A DNA stretch of 39,427 bases from an uncultured Fretibacterium sp. (GTDB taxonomy: Bacteria; Synergistota; Synergistia; Synergistales; Aminobacteriaceae), in contig CAMVMK010000017.1 in the NCBI GenBank assembly GCA_947168585.1, forward strand, positions 1 through 39,427. The letters are read 5' to 3'. The notes under the pieces were generated by a model that worked only from the letters and a program-made list of their open reading frames with translations, was not told the DNA's origin and searched no databases. Both the position numbers and the translations under genes were made by a program. How positions within the stretch are numbered: position 1 is the stretch's first letter; each line of letters opens with the position of its first letter. Below are positions 7,922 to 15,218 of this stretch, piece by piece.

Positions 7922-8500
7922 TTAAAAATTTAAGCTGAAAATTTTTTGTTTTAATTCTTCTAAAGTTCCATCGTTATGAATTACAAAATCGCTCATTGAA
8001 ATTTTTTTCTCGCGGGGCATTAAAAAACTTTCCCGGCGTTTTAATTCGTCTATGCTCCAGCCGCGCTGTTCAAAACATCTTAGTGAACGGGTCTCAAAGT
8101 TTGCCGCAACAAAAATAACGCAAGCAGGAAGTAAATTAGCTTGGGCTTCAAATAATAAAGGAATTTCGATAACTAAATTTTTACTTTTAGCTCCTAATTT
8201 CTCACTTCTAACTCCTAACTCTTTCATGACTAATGGGTGAAGAATTGAATTGCAAAATTTATATTCCTCTATATTAAAGAAAATCCGCCGGGAAATTTCA
8301 GTTTTTATGATTTCTCCCGACGAATCTAAAATCTCACTGCCCCAGCGTGAGACAAAAATTTTTTTTACTTCATCGTCATGCCAAAGTTCAGCCGCGATTT
8401 TATCAGCGTCAAGCAACGGACAAGATAATTTTTCAGCTAATAATTTCGCGGCAGTTGACTTACCAGCCCCTATATCGCCCGTAACCACCGCTGTTGTCAT
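7922..8500 (-). CDS. coaE: Dephospho-CoA kinase
   Basis: 192 residues. It phosphorylates dephospho-CoA in the last step of coenzyme A synthesis. The P-loop GDIGAGKST (8-16) is clear, with the DADKIAAELW segment and the IPLLFE motif (near 108-113) of the family. The start overlaps the end of the helicase gene by 41 bases, so this is the last gene of the housekeeping run. Between HPLVMK and IPLLFE the protein reads ELGVRSEKLGAKSK, which is an in-frame translation of a heptamer DNA repeat found elsewhere in the window. The local length is still normal for the family, so the repeat occupies a variable stretch and the enzyme is probably active. Confidence 0.93.
   Translation of the reverse strand: MTTAVVTGDIGAGKSTAAKLLAEKLSCPLLDADKIAAELWHDDEVKKIFVSRWGSEILDSSGEIIKTEISRRIFFNIEEYKFCNSILHPLVMKELGVRSEKLGAKSKNLVIEIPLLFEAQANLLPACVIFVAANFETRSLRCFEQRGWSIDELKRRESFLMPREKKISMSDFVIHNDGTLEELKQKIFSLNF
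8185..8225 (-). repeat. Heptamer repeat inside coaE
   Basis: On the coding (minus) strand the units TTAGGAG, TTAGAAG, TGAGAAA, TTAGGAG, CTAAAAG follow one another with a 7-bp period. They match the intergenic family at 1034, 12337, 13081 and other sites. Here they are read as codons (peptide LGVRSEKLGAKS) without breaking the frame. Confidence 0.8.
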
Positions 8501-10520
8501 AACTTTTTCTGCCTCTGCCCGATGAAACGGCTTTAATTTTATTCATGTTGTCATCGTTCCTGAAATCCGAAAATAAAATCGTGTTGCGGCGCGAGCCTCT
8601 ATCTTCCGTCTTTTTACATTCGTCAGGAATTTCATATAAAAATCTCGAACGGTCATGTTCAAATATTCCGCCGAATAATCTCCTTGTTGAAGCCGCCGTT
8701 AAATATAATCTCTCTTCAGCACGGGTCATTCCGACGTAACATAATCTGCGTTCTTCTTCGAGTTCGTCCTCATCGTCTTTAGCTCTGACGTGAGGAAAAA
8801 TATCTTCTTCCATTCCTACTATAAAAACTACAGGGAATTCAAGACCTTTTGAGGCATGAAGCGTTAAAAGCCCTACTCTGTCATCGTCAACATCTCCGCC
8901 GGTATCCGCGTCAGTATATAATGCGGCTTCAGCTAAACTCTCGCTTAAATCGCCGTTCGGAACGACTGATTTTAATTCTTTGACGTTCTCGACACGTTCT
9001 CTATAATTTTCAGGGTCATGTTCTTTCAAGAAATTTTCGTAGTTCATATCGGTCAAAACGTAATCAATAGCGGGTTTAATTCCCTCGTCAGCAATTTCTA
9101 AAATCGAACACATATGAGACGCAAAACTCCTCAAAGCCTCACCGAAATTTCCCCGCGCTACCCATGCTCCGCCGGCTATTAACGACCAAATTTTTGAAGG
9201 GTCAGGCTCGTTCTGCGAAGCTATCCATTCTTCAAGTTCAGCGCGTTTTTTAGGCCCAAGACCTTTTATAGCAAAACTTGCAACTCTTTCAAAAGCAGCT
9301 TTATCAAGCGGATTAATTGCTGTTCTCAAAATTGAAAGAACATCGCGGACTTCAAGACGGTCATAGAATGATAAACCTCGAATAATTCTGTACGGGATTT
9401 TTTCGGATAAAAATTTTTGCTCATAAACACGGCTCATAGCGTTTTGACGATATAAAACGGCAATGTCTTTATAGCTGTAATTATAAATTTTCTGGAGTTT
9501 TTCAATTTCGGAAATTATAAAGTCAGCCTCTTGAAAATCGCTTTGAGCGAGATAAACGTAAATTTTTTCGCCTGCACCGCGTGATGTGTGAAGATTTTTT
9601 TTCAGTCTGTTTGAATTATTGCGGATTAAAGCGTTAGAGGCAGCTAAAATATTTCCTGTAGACCTGTAATTTTCGTCTAAGACAATTTTTTTAGCACCGG
9701 CAAAATCGTGCTCAAAGTTCAAAATCATTTTTATTTCAGCTCCGCGCCATCCGTAAATAGACTGGTCAGGGTCGCCGACGACGTTAATAATAGTATCAGG
9801 GCCGACAAGATAACGCAGCAATAAATACTGCGGCATATTAACGTCTTGATACTCGTCAACTAAGAGCCATTTAATTTTCTGCTGTTCATATTCGCGGATG
9901 TTTATTTCTTTTTTAAGAATTTCGAGCGGCAAAATCATTAAATCGTCAAAATCTGCGGCGTTAAGTTCGCGGAGTTTTGCCCGGTAATCTTTAGCTAATT
10001 TGAAATAAAGTTCGTCAGTTATTAAAGAGTCATGGCCGTTCGGAGTCCAAGCCATATAATCACGCGAAATTATATCCATAGCTTGAGCCGGAGAGTTATC
10101 TTTGTCGGGAAAATTCATTTCTTTCATTAACTGTTTTAATAACGCCTGGCTGTCGGAGCGGCTGAAAATTGAAAATCCTTGATGAAGTCCGGCAATTTCT
10201 TCGGCGGCCTGCGAATATCTGAATAAAAATTTCAGCCCGTAAGAGTGAAAAGTCCCGGCCTGAATTTTTGAGTCTTCTCCCGGAACGAGCGAATTAATGC
10301 GGCTTTTCATTTCACCTGCTGCTTTATTCGTGAAAGTTACGGCTAAAATATTTTGAGGCTCTGAAATATTTTCCTCAACGAGCCACGCTATTTTATGAGT
10401 TAAAACGCGGGTCTTTCCGCTCCCTGCGCCCGCAAGAACAAGTAAAGGCCCGTTGATGTAAGTTACAGCTTGCTGCTGGATTTCTGATAATGATTTTAAT
10501 ATATCTTTAGTTTCATTCAT
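8460..10520 (-). CDS. pcrA: UvrD/PcrA-family superfamily 1 DNA helicase
   Basis: 686 residues. This is a 3-prime to 5-prime helicase for repair and replication restart. Motifs run in order: GAGSGKT (motif I, near 32), VTFTNKAAGEMK (Ia), DEYQDVN (II), GDPDQSIYGWRGA (III), ENYRST (IV), LTLHASKGLEFPVVF (V), and GMTRAEERLYL (VI). The length is slightly below typical PcrA, and the C-terminal tail is short and Gly/Arg/Tyr-rich (SGGYGRYRGW). Its end overlaps coaE by 41 bases, unusually long for neighbours in an operon. Whether uvrD or pcrA is the better name cannot be decided from sequence alone. Confidence 0.93.
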   Translation of the reverse strand: MNETKDILKSLSEIQQQAVTYINGPLLVLAGAGSGKTRVLTHKIAWLVEENISEPQNILAVTFTNKAAGEMKSRINSLVPGEDSKIQAGTFHSYGLKFLFRYSQAAEEIAGLHQGFSIFSRSDSQALLKQLMKEMNFPDKDNSPAQAMDIISRDYMAWTPNGHDSLITDELYFKLAKDYRAKLRELNAADFDDLMILPLEILKKEINIREYEQQKIKWLLVDEYQDVNMPQYLLLRYLVGPDTIINVVGDPDQSIYGWRGAEIKMILNFEHDFAGAKKIVLDENYRSTGNILAASNALIRNNSNRLKKNLHTSRGAGEKIYVYLAQSDFQEADFIISEIEKLQKIYNYSYKDIAVLYRQNAMSRVYEQKFLSEKIPYRIIRGLSFYDRLEVRDVLSILRTAINPLDKAAFERVASFAIKGLGPKKRAELEEWIASQNEPDPSKIWSLIAGGAWVARGNFGEALRSFASHMCSILEIADEGIKPAIDYVLTDMNYENFLKEHDPENYRERVENVKELKSVVPNGDLSESLAEAALYTDADTGGDVDDDRVGLLTLHASKGLEFPVVFIVGMEEDIFPHVRAKDDEDELEEERRLCYVGMTRAEERLYLTAASTRRLFGGIFEHDRSRFLYEIPDECKKTEDRGSRRNTILFSDFRNDDNMNKIKAVSSGRGRKSYDNSGGYGRYRGW

Positions 10521-10547
10521 TTCTCATAAATAATTTCTTAAAAATTT

Positions 10548-10901
10548 TTATTGTTCATTTGCTTCGACTTCCAAGACCTCGATATTAAATTCGAGCCCCG
10601 AAAGTAACTGCACATTTCTGCTTCCGCAAGACGGACATAAAAATTGAGTATCTTCGCGGGTGTTCGTCCGTCCGCAGTCGTAGCAGTAAAAAGTTACAGG
10701 GATCATTAACACCGACAGCACCGCGCCTTCTGCCGGAGTCCCTTTGGACATTGCCGTAAAAATAAAAGACATTAATTCGGGGTTGATCCGTCTCAAGGCT
10801 CCGACTTTCACCATAATGCGCCGGACTTTTTTCCAGCCTGAATCCTGACAGAGTTTTAAGACAGTTCGAGCCACCGAATTAGTCAGCGAAAATTCATACA
10901 C
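10548..10901 (-). CDS. HypA/HybF-like zinc protein lacking the nickel-binding His2
   Basis: 117 residues. It matches HypA, the nickel chaperone for NiFe-hydrogenase (and urease) maturation. The rubredoxin-like zinc site is intact (CYDC near 73-76, CPSC near 89-92), and the N-terminal helix-strand pattern is recognisable. However, the protein begins MYEFS instead of the nearly invariant MHE, so the nickel-ligating His2 is replaced by Tyr. No hydrogenase, urease or other hyp gene is in the window; the gene sits 11 bases after cheR in a translation/repair operon. It may be a HypA that lost nickel delivery, a divergent relative with another role, or a HypA using another ligand. Confidence 0.75.
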   Translation of the reverse strand: MYEFSLTNSVARTVLKLCQDSGWKKVRRIMVKVGALRRINPELMSFIFTAMSKGTPAEGAVLSVLMIPVTFYCYDCGRTNTREDTQFLCPSCGSRNVQLLSGLEFNIEVLEVEANEQ

Positions 10902-10912
10902 GTTTAATTTTA

Positions 10913-11716
10913 TTATTTTTTCGTGTAAAGGAACGGCCCTGCAGATTCAAAGCCTATCTGCTGATAGCCGAAAATCTGTTCTGTCGAACCTACTAAGAAA
11001 TAACCGCCCGGCGCAAGAGCGTCAAAAAATTTCTTATATAATTTCGCTTTTGTCTCGGCTGTGAAATAAATTACAACGTTACGGCAGAGAATTAAATCAA
11101 AGCCGCTTCCGAAACTGTCTTCGATCATGTTCATGCGCTTGAAAGTAACGCGGCGTTTAATTTCAGGATTGACTGAATAAGTGTTGCCGCCGTCAGTCGT
11201 CGTAAAATATTTCGCTAAATATTCTTTAGGAGCGTTAATAAGCTGAGTTTTTTTATAAATTCCTTTTTGGGCTATCGCGATTGCGCCTTGATCAATGTCA
11301 GCCGCTAAAACGGGATTCATTTGATCAAGTCCGCAGACAGTCGAAAGAATTGCGAGCGAATAAGGCTCTTCACCCGTTGCACAGCCTGCGCTCCAAAGTT
11401 TTAAGCGTTTAGTGCCGCGTTTCTGAATTAACTCGGGAATTAATTTATCGCGCATCTTCCACCATTGAGAGTCATTTCTGAAAAATTCAGAGACGTTAAT
11501 GGTAAGATGATCTAAAAACTCACGGAGTTTATGCTCATCTTTTTGAAGAATATCGTAATAATCGTCGTAGCTTTTACAGCCCCAGCGGTTCATTAACTCA
11601 TGAGTACGGCGGTGAATTTGATCTTTATAAGAACTAAGATCAATGCCGATGAGCTTCTTTAATTTCATTTTGAAGGTTGTGTAACCCGGTGAATTATACT
11701 GGCTGATTTCGTCCAT
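10913..11716 (-). CDS. cheR: CheR-type chemotaxis protein methyltransferase
   Basis: 267 residues. A helical N-terminal CheR domain (about 10-70) precedes the SAM-dependent catalytic domain. TINVSEFFRN (near 93-102), the SAM motif AGCATGEEPYS and the CRNVVIYF segment (near 212-219) are all typical. It would methylate glutamates on chemoreceptors. No other chemotaxis gene is close by; it lies between frr (36 bp upstream) and the HypA-like gene. An orphan cheR in a translation operon may serve a receptor encoded elsewhere. Confidence 0.9.
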   Translation of the reverse strand: MDEISQYNSPGYTTFKMKLKKLIGIDLSSYKDQIHRRTHELMNRWGCKSYDDYYDILQKDEHKLREFLDHLTINVSEFFRNDSQWWKMRDKLIPELIQKRGTKRLKLWSAGCATGEEPYSLAILSTVCGLDQMNPVLAADIDQGAIAIAQKGIYKKTQLINAPKEYLAKYFTTTDGGNTYSVNPEIKRRVTFKRMNMIEDSFGSGFDLILCRNVVIYFTAETKAKLYKKFFDALAPGGYFLVGSTEQIFGYQQIGFESAGPFLYTKK

Positions 11717-11752
11717 GATTTTTCCTCTTTGAAATTGAAATTTTTTGAAATT

Positions 11753-12310
11753 TTAATCTTCTAGAACTTCTTTTTCTTTGACTTTATAGACCTCGTCAAT
11801 TTTTTTTATATATTTGTCCGTAGTGTCCTGAACTTCTTTAGTAAATTTCTTCAAGTCATCTTCGGTGATTTCGGAGGCTTTTTCCTGCTTTTTGAGAGCT
11901 TCGATTGTGTCGCGTCTGTAATTTCTTATGACGACTTTTGACTCTTCGGCCTTGCGTGCAAGAATTTTCGTGAGTTCAACGCGCCTTGCCTTAGTGAGTT
12001 CGGGCAAAGTCATTCGCAAAACAGTCCCGTCATTCTGCGGAGTCATTCCGACATTAGCAGCTAAAATAGCTTTCTCGATTGCTTTCAAACTCGTTTTGTC
12101 GAACGGAGCAACTTGAAGCGAGCGGCTTTCCGGCACAGTAACGTTTGCTAAATTTTTAATCGGTGTCGGCGTTCCGTAATAATCGACTTTAATGTCGCTG
12201 ATAAGACCCGGGTGTGCGCGGCCTGTACGGATTGAAAGATATTCATTTTGCAAAAAGGCTATGGCTTTCTCCATATTTTCTTTGAGTCCTGCAAGTTCAT
12301 CTTTAGGCAT
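11753..12310 (-). CDS. frr: Ribosome recycling factor
   Basis: 185 residues, the usual length. The sequence is typical from the N-terminal helix through SIRTGRAHPGL and DYYGTPTPIKNLA to the C-terminal helical domain. It releases ribosomes from mRNA after termination, together with EF-G. The start has a strong ribosome-binding site (GAGGAGG, 10 bases upstream). It follows pyrH in the conserved order rpsB, tsf, pyrH, frr. The 53-bp gap to pyrH contains a short heptamer repeat. Confidence 0.97.
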   Translation of the reverse strand: MPKDELAGLKENMEKAIAFLQNEYLSIRTGRAHPGLISDIKVDYYGTPTPIKNLANVTVPESRSLQVAPFDKTSLKAIEKAILAANVGMTPQNDGTVLRMTLPELTKARRVELTKILARKAEESKVVIRNYRRDTIEALKKQEKASEITEDDLKKFTKEVQDTTDKYIKKIDEVYKVKEKEVLED

Positions 12311-12336
12311 AGTTATTAATCCTCCTCTTTAATTTA

Positions 12337-12353
12337 ATTAGGAGTTAGGAATT
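12337..12353. repeat. Heptamer repeat between pyrH and frr
   Basis: Plus-strand units TTAGGAG and TTAGGAA preceded by A/T. A short, single-sense copy lying 10 bases downstream of the pyrH stop codon (12364) in the pyrH-frr spacer. Confidence 0.6.
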
Positions 12354-12363
12354 GAAAAAATTT

Positions 12364-13071
12364 TTATTTTACGAGCGTTCCTGTTTCAACACCGTCAACT
12401 ATATTTTTAACCCAGTTTGAATCCTGAATACTCAAGACCCAGATAGGGATTTTATTTTCTCTGCAGATTGCAAAAGCCGCCGTATCTAAAACTTCGATAT
12501 TTAATTTTATAGCGTCATCATATTTTAATTCCGGCAAAAATTTAGCGTCAGGAAATTTATTCGGGTCTTTATCATAAATTCCGTTGACTTTTGTAGCTTT
12601 TACAACGCAGTCAAGGCCAAGTTCAGAAGCTCTTAAAGCCGCCGCCGTATCTGTCGAGAAAAACGGGTGTCCTGTTCCTGCCGCAAATAAAACTACATAA
12701 CCTGAATTTAATAATTCTTTTGCTCTTTCACGGTTATACAAATCTGCGAGCGGAGACATTCCGACAGCCGATAAAACTTGAGCCTTAACGTTAAAATTCG
12801 CAAGAGCAGCTTTAATCGCAAGGGCGTTCATGACGGTGCCTAACATTCCGATAGAATCGACACTTACACGGTCAATTCCGTATTCAAGAGCGTCCCTGCC
12901 TCTGAGCATATTTCCGCCGCCGATTACGATAGATAACTGAATCCCGGCTTTTGCAATTTCGGCTAAATTCTTAGCAAAATCATTCACGGTTTTGAAGTCA
13001 AGCCCGTGCCCCTGTGTCCCGGCTAAGACTTCGCCGGACATTTTTAATAAAATTTTTTTGAATTTCGGCAT
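12364..13071 (-). CDS. pyrH: Uridylate kinase (UMP kinase)
   Basis: 235 residues, full length. It converts UMP to UDP in pyrimidine synthesis. The family features are present: KMSGEVL at the N-terminus, IVIGGGNMLRG (near 49-59), DSIGMLGTVMNALA, and TGHPFFSTDTAAALRA. The gene order fits. The ATG has no recognisable ribosome-binding site within 20 bases. The only GAGGAG-type sequences lie 32 bases or more upstream, inside the heptamer repeat at 13081-13134, which can fold into a perfect 11-bp stem. Translation may therefore depend on coupling to tsf or on that structure. Confidence 0.97.
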   Translation of the reverse strand: MPKFKKILLKMSGEVLAGTQGHGLDFKTVNDFAKNLAEIAKAGIQLSIVIGGGNMLRGRDALEYGIDRVSVDSIGMLGTVMNALAIKAALANFNVKAQVLSAVGMSPLADLYNRERAKELLNSGYVVLFAAGTGHPFFSTDTAAALRASELGLDCVVKATKVNGIYDKDPNKFPDAKFLPELKYDDAIKLNIEVLDTAAFAICRENKIPIWVLSIQDSNWVKNIVDGVETGTLVK

Positions 13072-13080
13072 AACTTAAAA

Positions 13081-13134
13081 ATTAGGAATGAGAAATTTTT
13101 TAACTCCTCACTCCTCATTCCTAACTCCTCACTA
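13081..13134. repeat. Heptamer repeat forming an 11-bp hairpin just upstream of pyrH
   Basis: Plus strand: the arm TTAGGAATGAG (13082-13092), then units AACTCCT, CACTCCT, CATTCCT, AACTCCT, CACT with a 7-bp period. TTAGGAATGAG pairs perfectly with CTCATTCCTAA at 13113-13123. In the minus-strand message the loop displays a GAGGAG sequence, and the stem ends about 10 bases before the pyrH ATG. It fills almost the entire tsf-pyrH spacer. Confidence 0.8.
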
Positions 13135-13139
13135 AAAAA

Positions 13140-13997
13140 TTACTCTCCGATTCCGAAGCGTTCAAAGCGTTTAACTGTAAGTTTCGCGCCTAATTTCTTG
13201 CCGACTTCAGCGACTAAATCTTTGACTTTTTTATCAGTGTCGCGGATATATTCCTGCTCTAATAAGCAAGTAGTGTCGAAATATTTTCTGATTTTGCCGG
13301 GAAGAATTTTCTCGATTTTGTCTGCGGGTTTGCCCTCGTCAAGTAACTGCTGGCGGTAAACGGCTTTTTCACGCTCTAAGACATCTTCGGGAGCGTCTTC
13401 AGGAACGAGATATAACGGGTTTGCTGCGGCTATCTGCATACAAATTTCGTGGCCTAATTCAGCAAATTCGGGAGCGTCAAGGGCTGCTGCTTTGTCTGCT
13501 TCGATTTCAGCAAGAGCACCGACTTTGTAATTGCTGTGAATGTAGCAGAAGGCTTTGCCGTTTACGGAGTCGAATCTTGCAAATCTCTTTAAGACGATAT
13601 TCTCGCCGAGTTTAGCGATAACTGCCGTAAGAGTTTCATTAAGATTGCTTCCCGCAAGCAATGCCGCAGGATCATCATAGGCTTTCTCAAAAAGATGAGC
13701 CGTGATTTTTTTGCCTAAATCGTTAAATTCGTCAGTCTTTGCAACAAAGTCAGTCTCGCTGTTAAGTTCGATCATAACTCCGCGTTTGCCGTCCTCGCTG
13801 ATTGAATAGAAGACTCTTCCGTCGCTTGCTGTGCGTTCGGCTTTCTTAGCGGCTTTAGCTAAACCTTTTTCGCGGAGATAGTCGATAGCTTTTTCCATGT
13901 CGCCGTTAGTTTCGGCAAGGGCTTTTTTGCAGTCCATCATGCCGCTTCCGGTGCGTTCGCGTAATTCTTTAACTTTTGCGGCTGTAATTTCTGCCAT
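13140..13997 (-). CDS. tsf: Elongation factor Ts
   Basis: 285 residues. It is the nucleotide exchange factor for EF-Tu. The N-terminal module KVKELRERTGSGMMDCKKAL (5-24) is diagnostic, followed by SETDFVAKTDEF in the core. It starts 2 bases after rpsB, with GGAGGACAA inside the rpsB 3-prime end as ribosome-binding site. The length agrees with two-subdomain EF-Ts proteins. Confidence 0.97.
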   Translation of the reverse strand: MAEITAAKVKELRERTGSGMMDCKKALAETNGDMEKAIDYLREKGLAKAAKKAERTASDGRVFYSISEDGKRGVMIELNSETDFVAKTDEFNDLGKKITAHLFEKAYDDPAALLAGSNLNETLTAVIAKLGENIVLKRFARFDSVNGKAFCYIHSNYKVGALAEIEADKAAALDAPEFAELGHEICMQIAAANPLYLVPEDAPEDVLEREKAVYRQQLLDEGKPADKIEKILPGKIRKYFDTTCLLEQEYIRDTDKKVKDLVAEVGKKLGAKLTVKRFERFGIGE

Positions 13998-13999
13998 AA

Positions 14000-14818
14000 T
14001 TATTTGTCCTCCATGTCTTCGTCGTCGATACTGCCTTCATAGCTTTCATAAAGGCGTTCTTTAGTTGCGATTAACTCGTCCGCGCTGACAGCGTCCGGAC
14101 CGCTGAGTTCCTGAACAGGAATAATAACGGCGTCTTCACCCTGTCTGCCCTCGATAACGGCGTTGGCCATTAAACCTGTGATTAATTTAATAGCTCTGAT
14201 AGCGTCATCGTTACCGGGTATCGGGTAGTCAATCATTTCGGGGTCGCAGTTAGTGTCGACGATCGAAACGACAGGAATATGAAGTTTTTTAGCTTCGGCG
14301 ATTGCGTTCTCTTCGCGTCTCGGGTCGATTAAGAAAATTGCGTCGGGTACGGCTGTCATGTTAGCGATACCGCCTAAATATTTTTCGAGCTTGAGCTGCT
14401 CTTTTTTAATCATAGCGGCTTCTTTTTTCGTGTATTCTTCCCATCTGCCTTCTTCGTCATATTTGCGGAGTTCAAGCATACGTGAAATTCTTTTGCGGAT
14501 TGTCGGGAAGTTCGTCATAAGGCCGCCGAGCCAGCGTTGATTAATATAATACTGGCCGCATCTTGTTGCTTCGTCGCGGATAGTTTCCTGAGCCTGACGT
14601 TTAGTGCCTACAAAAAGAACATGCCCGCCTGCCGCTGCCGTTTCACGAATGAAATCATAAGCGCGGTCGAGGCCTCTTACTGTCTTCTGAAGGTCGATGA
14701 TGTAAACGCCGTTACGTTCGGTGAAAATGTAGGGCTTCATTTTGGGATTCCAGCGGCGTGTCTGATGTCCAAAGTGGACTCCGCATTCGAGCAACTGTTT
14801 CATACTTGCTACTGCCAT
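14000..14818 (-). CDS. rpsB: 30S ribosomal protein S2
   Basis: 272 residues. The opening [22 protein letters not shown] and the segments [23 protein letters not shown] and [12 protein letters not shown] are hallmarks of S2. The C-terminal tail is acidic and extends a little beyond the core. AGGAGG lies 14 bases upstream of the ATG, a rather long spacing, but the start is fixed by homology. It is the first gene of the housekeeping run and has a structured leader (14839-14900). Confidence 0.97.
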   Translation of the reverse strand: MAVASMKQLLECGVHFGHQTRRWNPKMKPYIFTERNGVYIIDLQKTVRGLDRAYDFIRETAAAGGHVLFVGTKRQAQETIRDEATRCGQYYINQRWLGGLMTNFPTIRKRISRMLELRKYDEEGRWEEYTKKEAAMIKKEQLKLEKYLGGIANMTAVPDAIFLIDPRREENAIAEAKKLHIPVVSIVDTNCDPEMIDYPIPGNDDAIRAIKLITGLMANAVIEGRQGEDAVIIPVQELSGPDAVSADELIATKERLYESYEGSIDDEDMEDK

Positions 14819-14838
14819 AATAAAGAATAATACCTCCT

Positions 14839-14900
14839 AAAGGTTAATTAAATTTAATCCTCCGCCCGTGATTCAATCTGCCAAAGGCAGACACCTTTAA
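14839..14900 (-). promoter_or_regulatory. Structured leader of rpsB with TCTGCC/GGCAGA palindrome
   Basis: In the minus-strand transcript AAAGGT (14893-14898) can pair with ACCTTT (14839-14844) just before the AGGAGG. Between them is a tight hairpin, TCTGCC-ttt-GGCAGA (14877-14891). Such a fold could be an S2 autoregulation site, since S2 controls its own leader in other bacteria, but this is only an inference. The same palindrome core occurs at 21930-21946, which points instead to a dispersed repeat. Confidence 0.35.
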
Positions 14901-15030
14901 TTAAACACGAGCGTGCGAAATTTTTTATAAAACGGCGTTATTTTATCACGTTTTCGCCATTTTTATACGTAATTCGTGCGCAATGCGTAATTATTTTTTT
15001 TTATTTCGCCGCATTGCTTTCTTAAAGAAA

Positions 15031-15057
15031 GTGAGGGGTTAGGGGTTAGGGGTGAGA
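15031..15057. repeat. Heptamer repeat, GTGAGGG/GTTAGGG type
   Basis: A perfect 7-bp period: GTGAGGG, GTTAGGG, GTTAGGG, GTGAG. Together with the opposite-sense run at 15118-15143 it brackets about 60 bp, so the two may form one larger inverted element. Confidence 0.75.
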
Positions 15058-15117
15058 TTTTTTCACGCGCTTAGTTTTCTAATAAAAATAAAATTTTAGG
15101 CACGCGCAGGTTTTTTT

Positions 15118-15143
15118 AACTTCCTACTTCCTAACTCCTAACT
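15118..15143. repeat. Heptamer repeat, opposite sense
   Basis: Units CTTCCTA, CTTCCTA, ACTCCTA, ACTT with a 7-bp period. It lies just beyond the terminator of the Ig-like gene and faces the run at 15031-15057. Confidence 0.7.
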
Positions 15144-15146
15144 TAA

Positions 15147-15182
15147 TAAAAAAATTCCCCCGCCGCTATGGGCAAGGGAACT
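15147..15182 (-). terminator. Rho-independent terminator of the Ig-like protein gene
   Basis: On the minus strand TTCCC-tt-GCC, loop CATAGC, GGC-gg-GGGAA, followed by seven T. It begins about 40 bases after the stop codon. Confidence 0.75.
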
Positions 15183-15218
15183 TTTATGCGCGAGTTTTAA
15201 TAATTTAGATTTGGAGAT

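Larger units (their letters stand above)
14819..15218. other. 400-bp spacer between rpsB and the Ig-like protein gene
   Basis: No gene seen. From left to right it holds the rpsB leader with its hairpins, a stretch of A/T with a possible rpsB promoter (no confident boxes), a plus-sense heptamer run at 15031-15057, a direct repeat CACGCGC at about 15064 and 15101, an opposite-sense heptamer run at 15118-15143, and the terminator of the Ig-like gene at 15147-15182. Confidence 0.6.
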
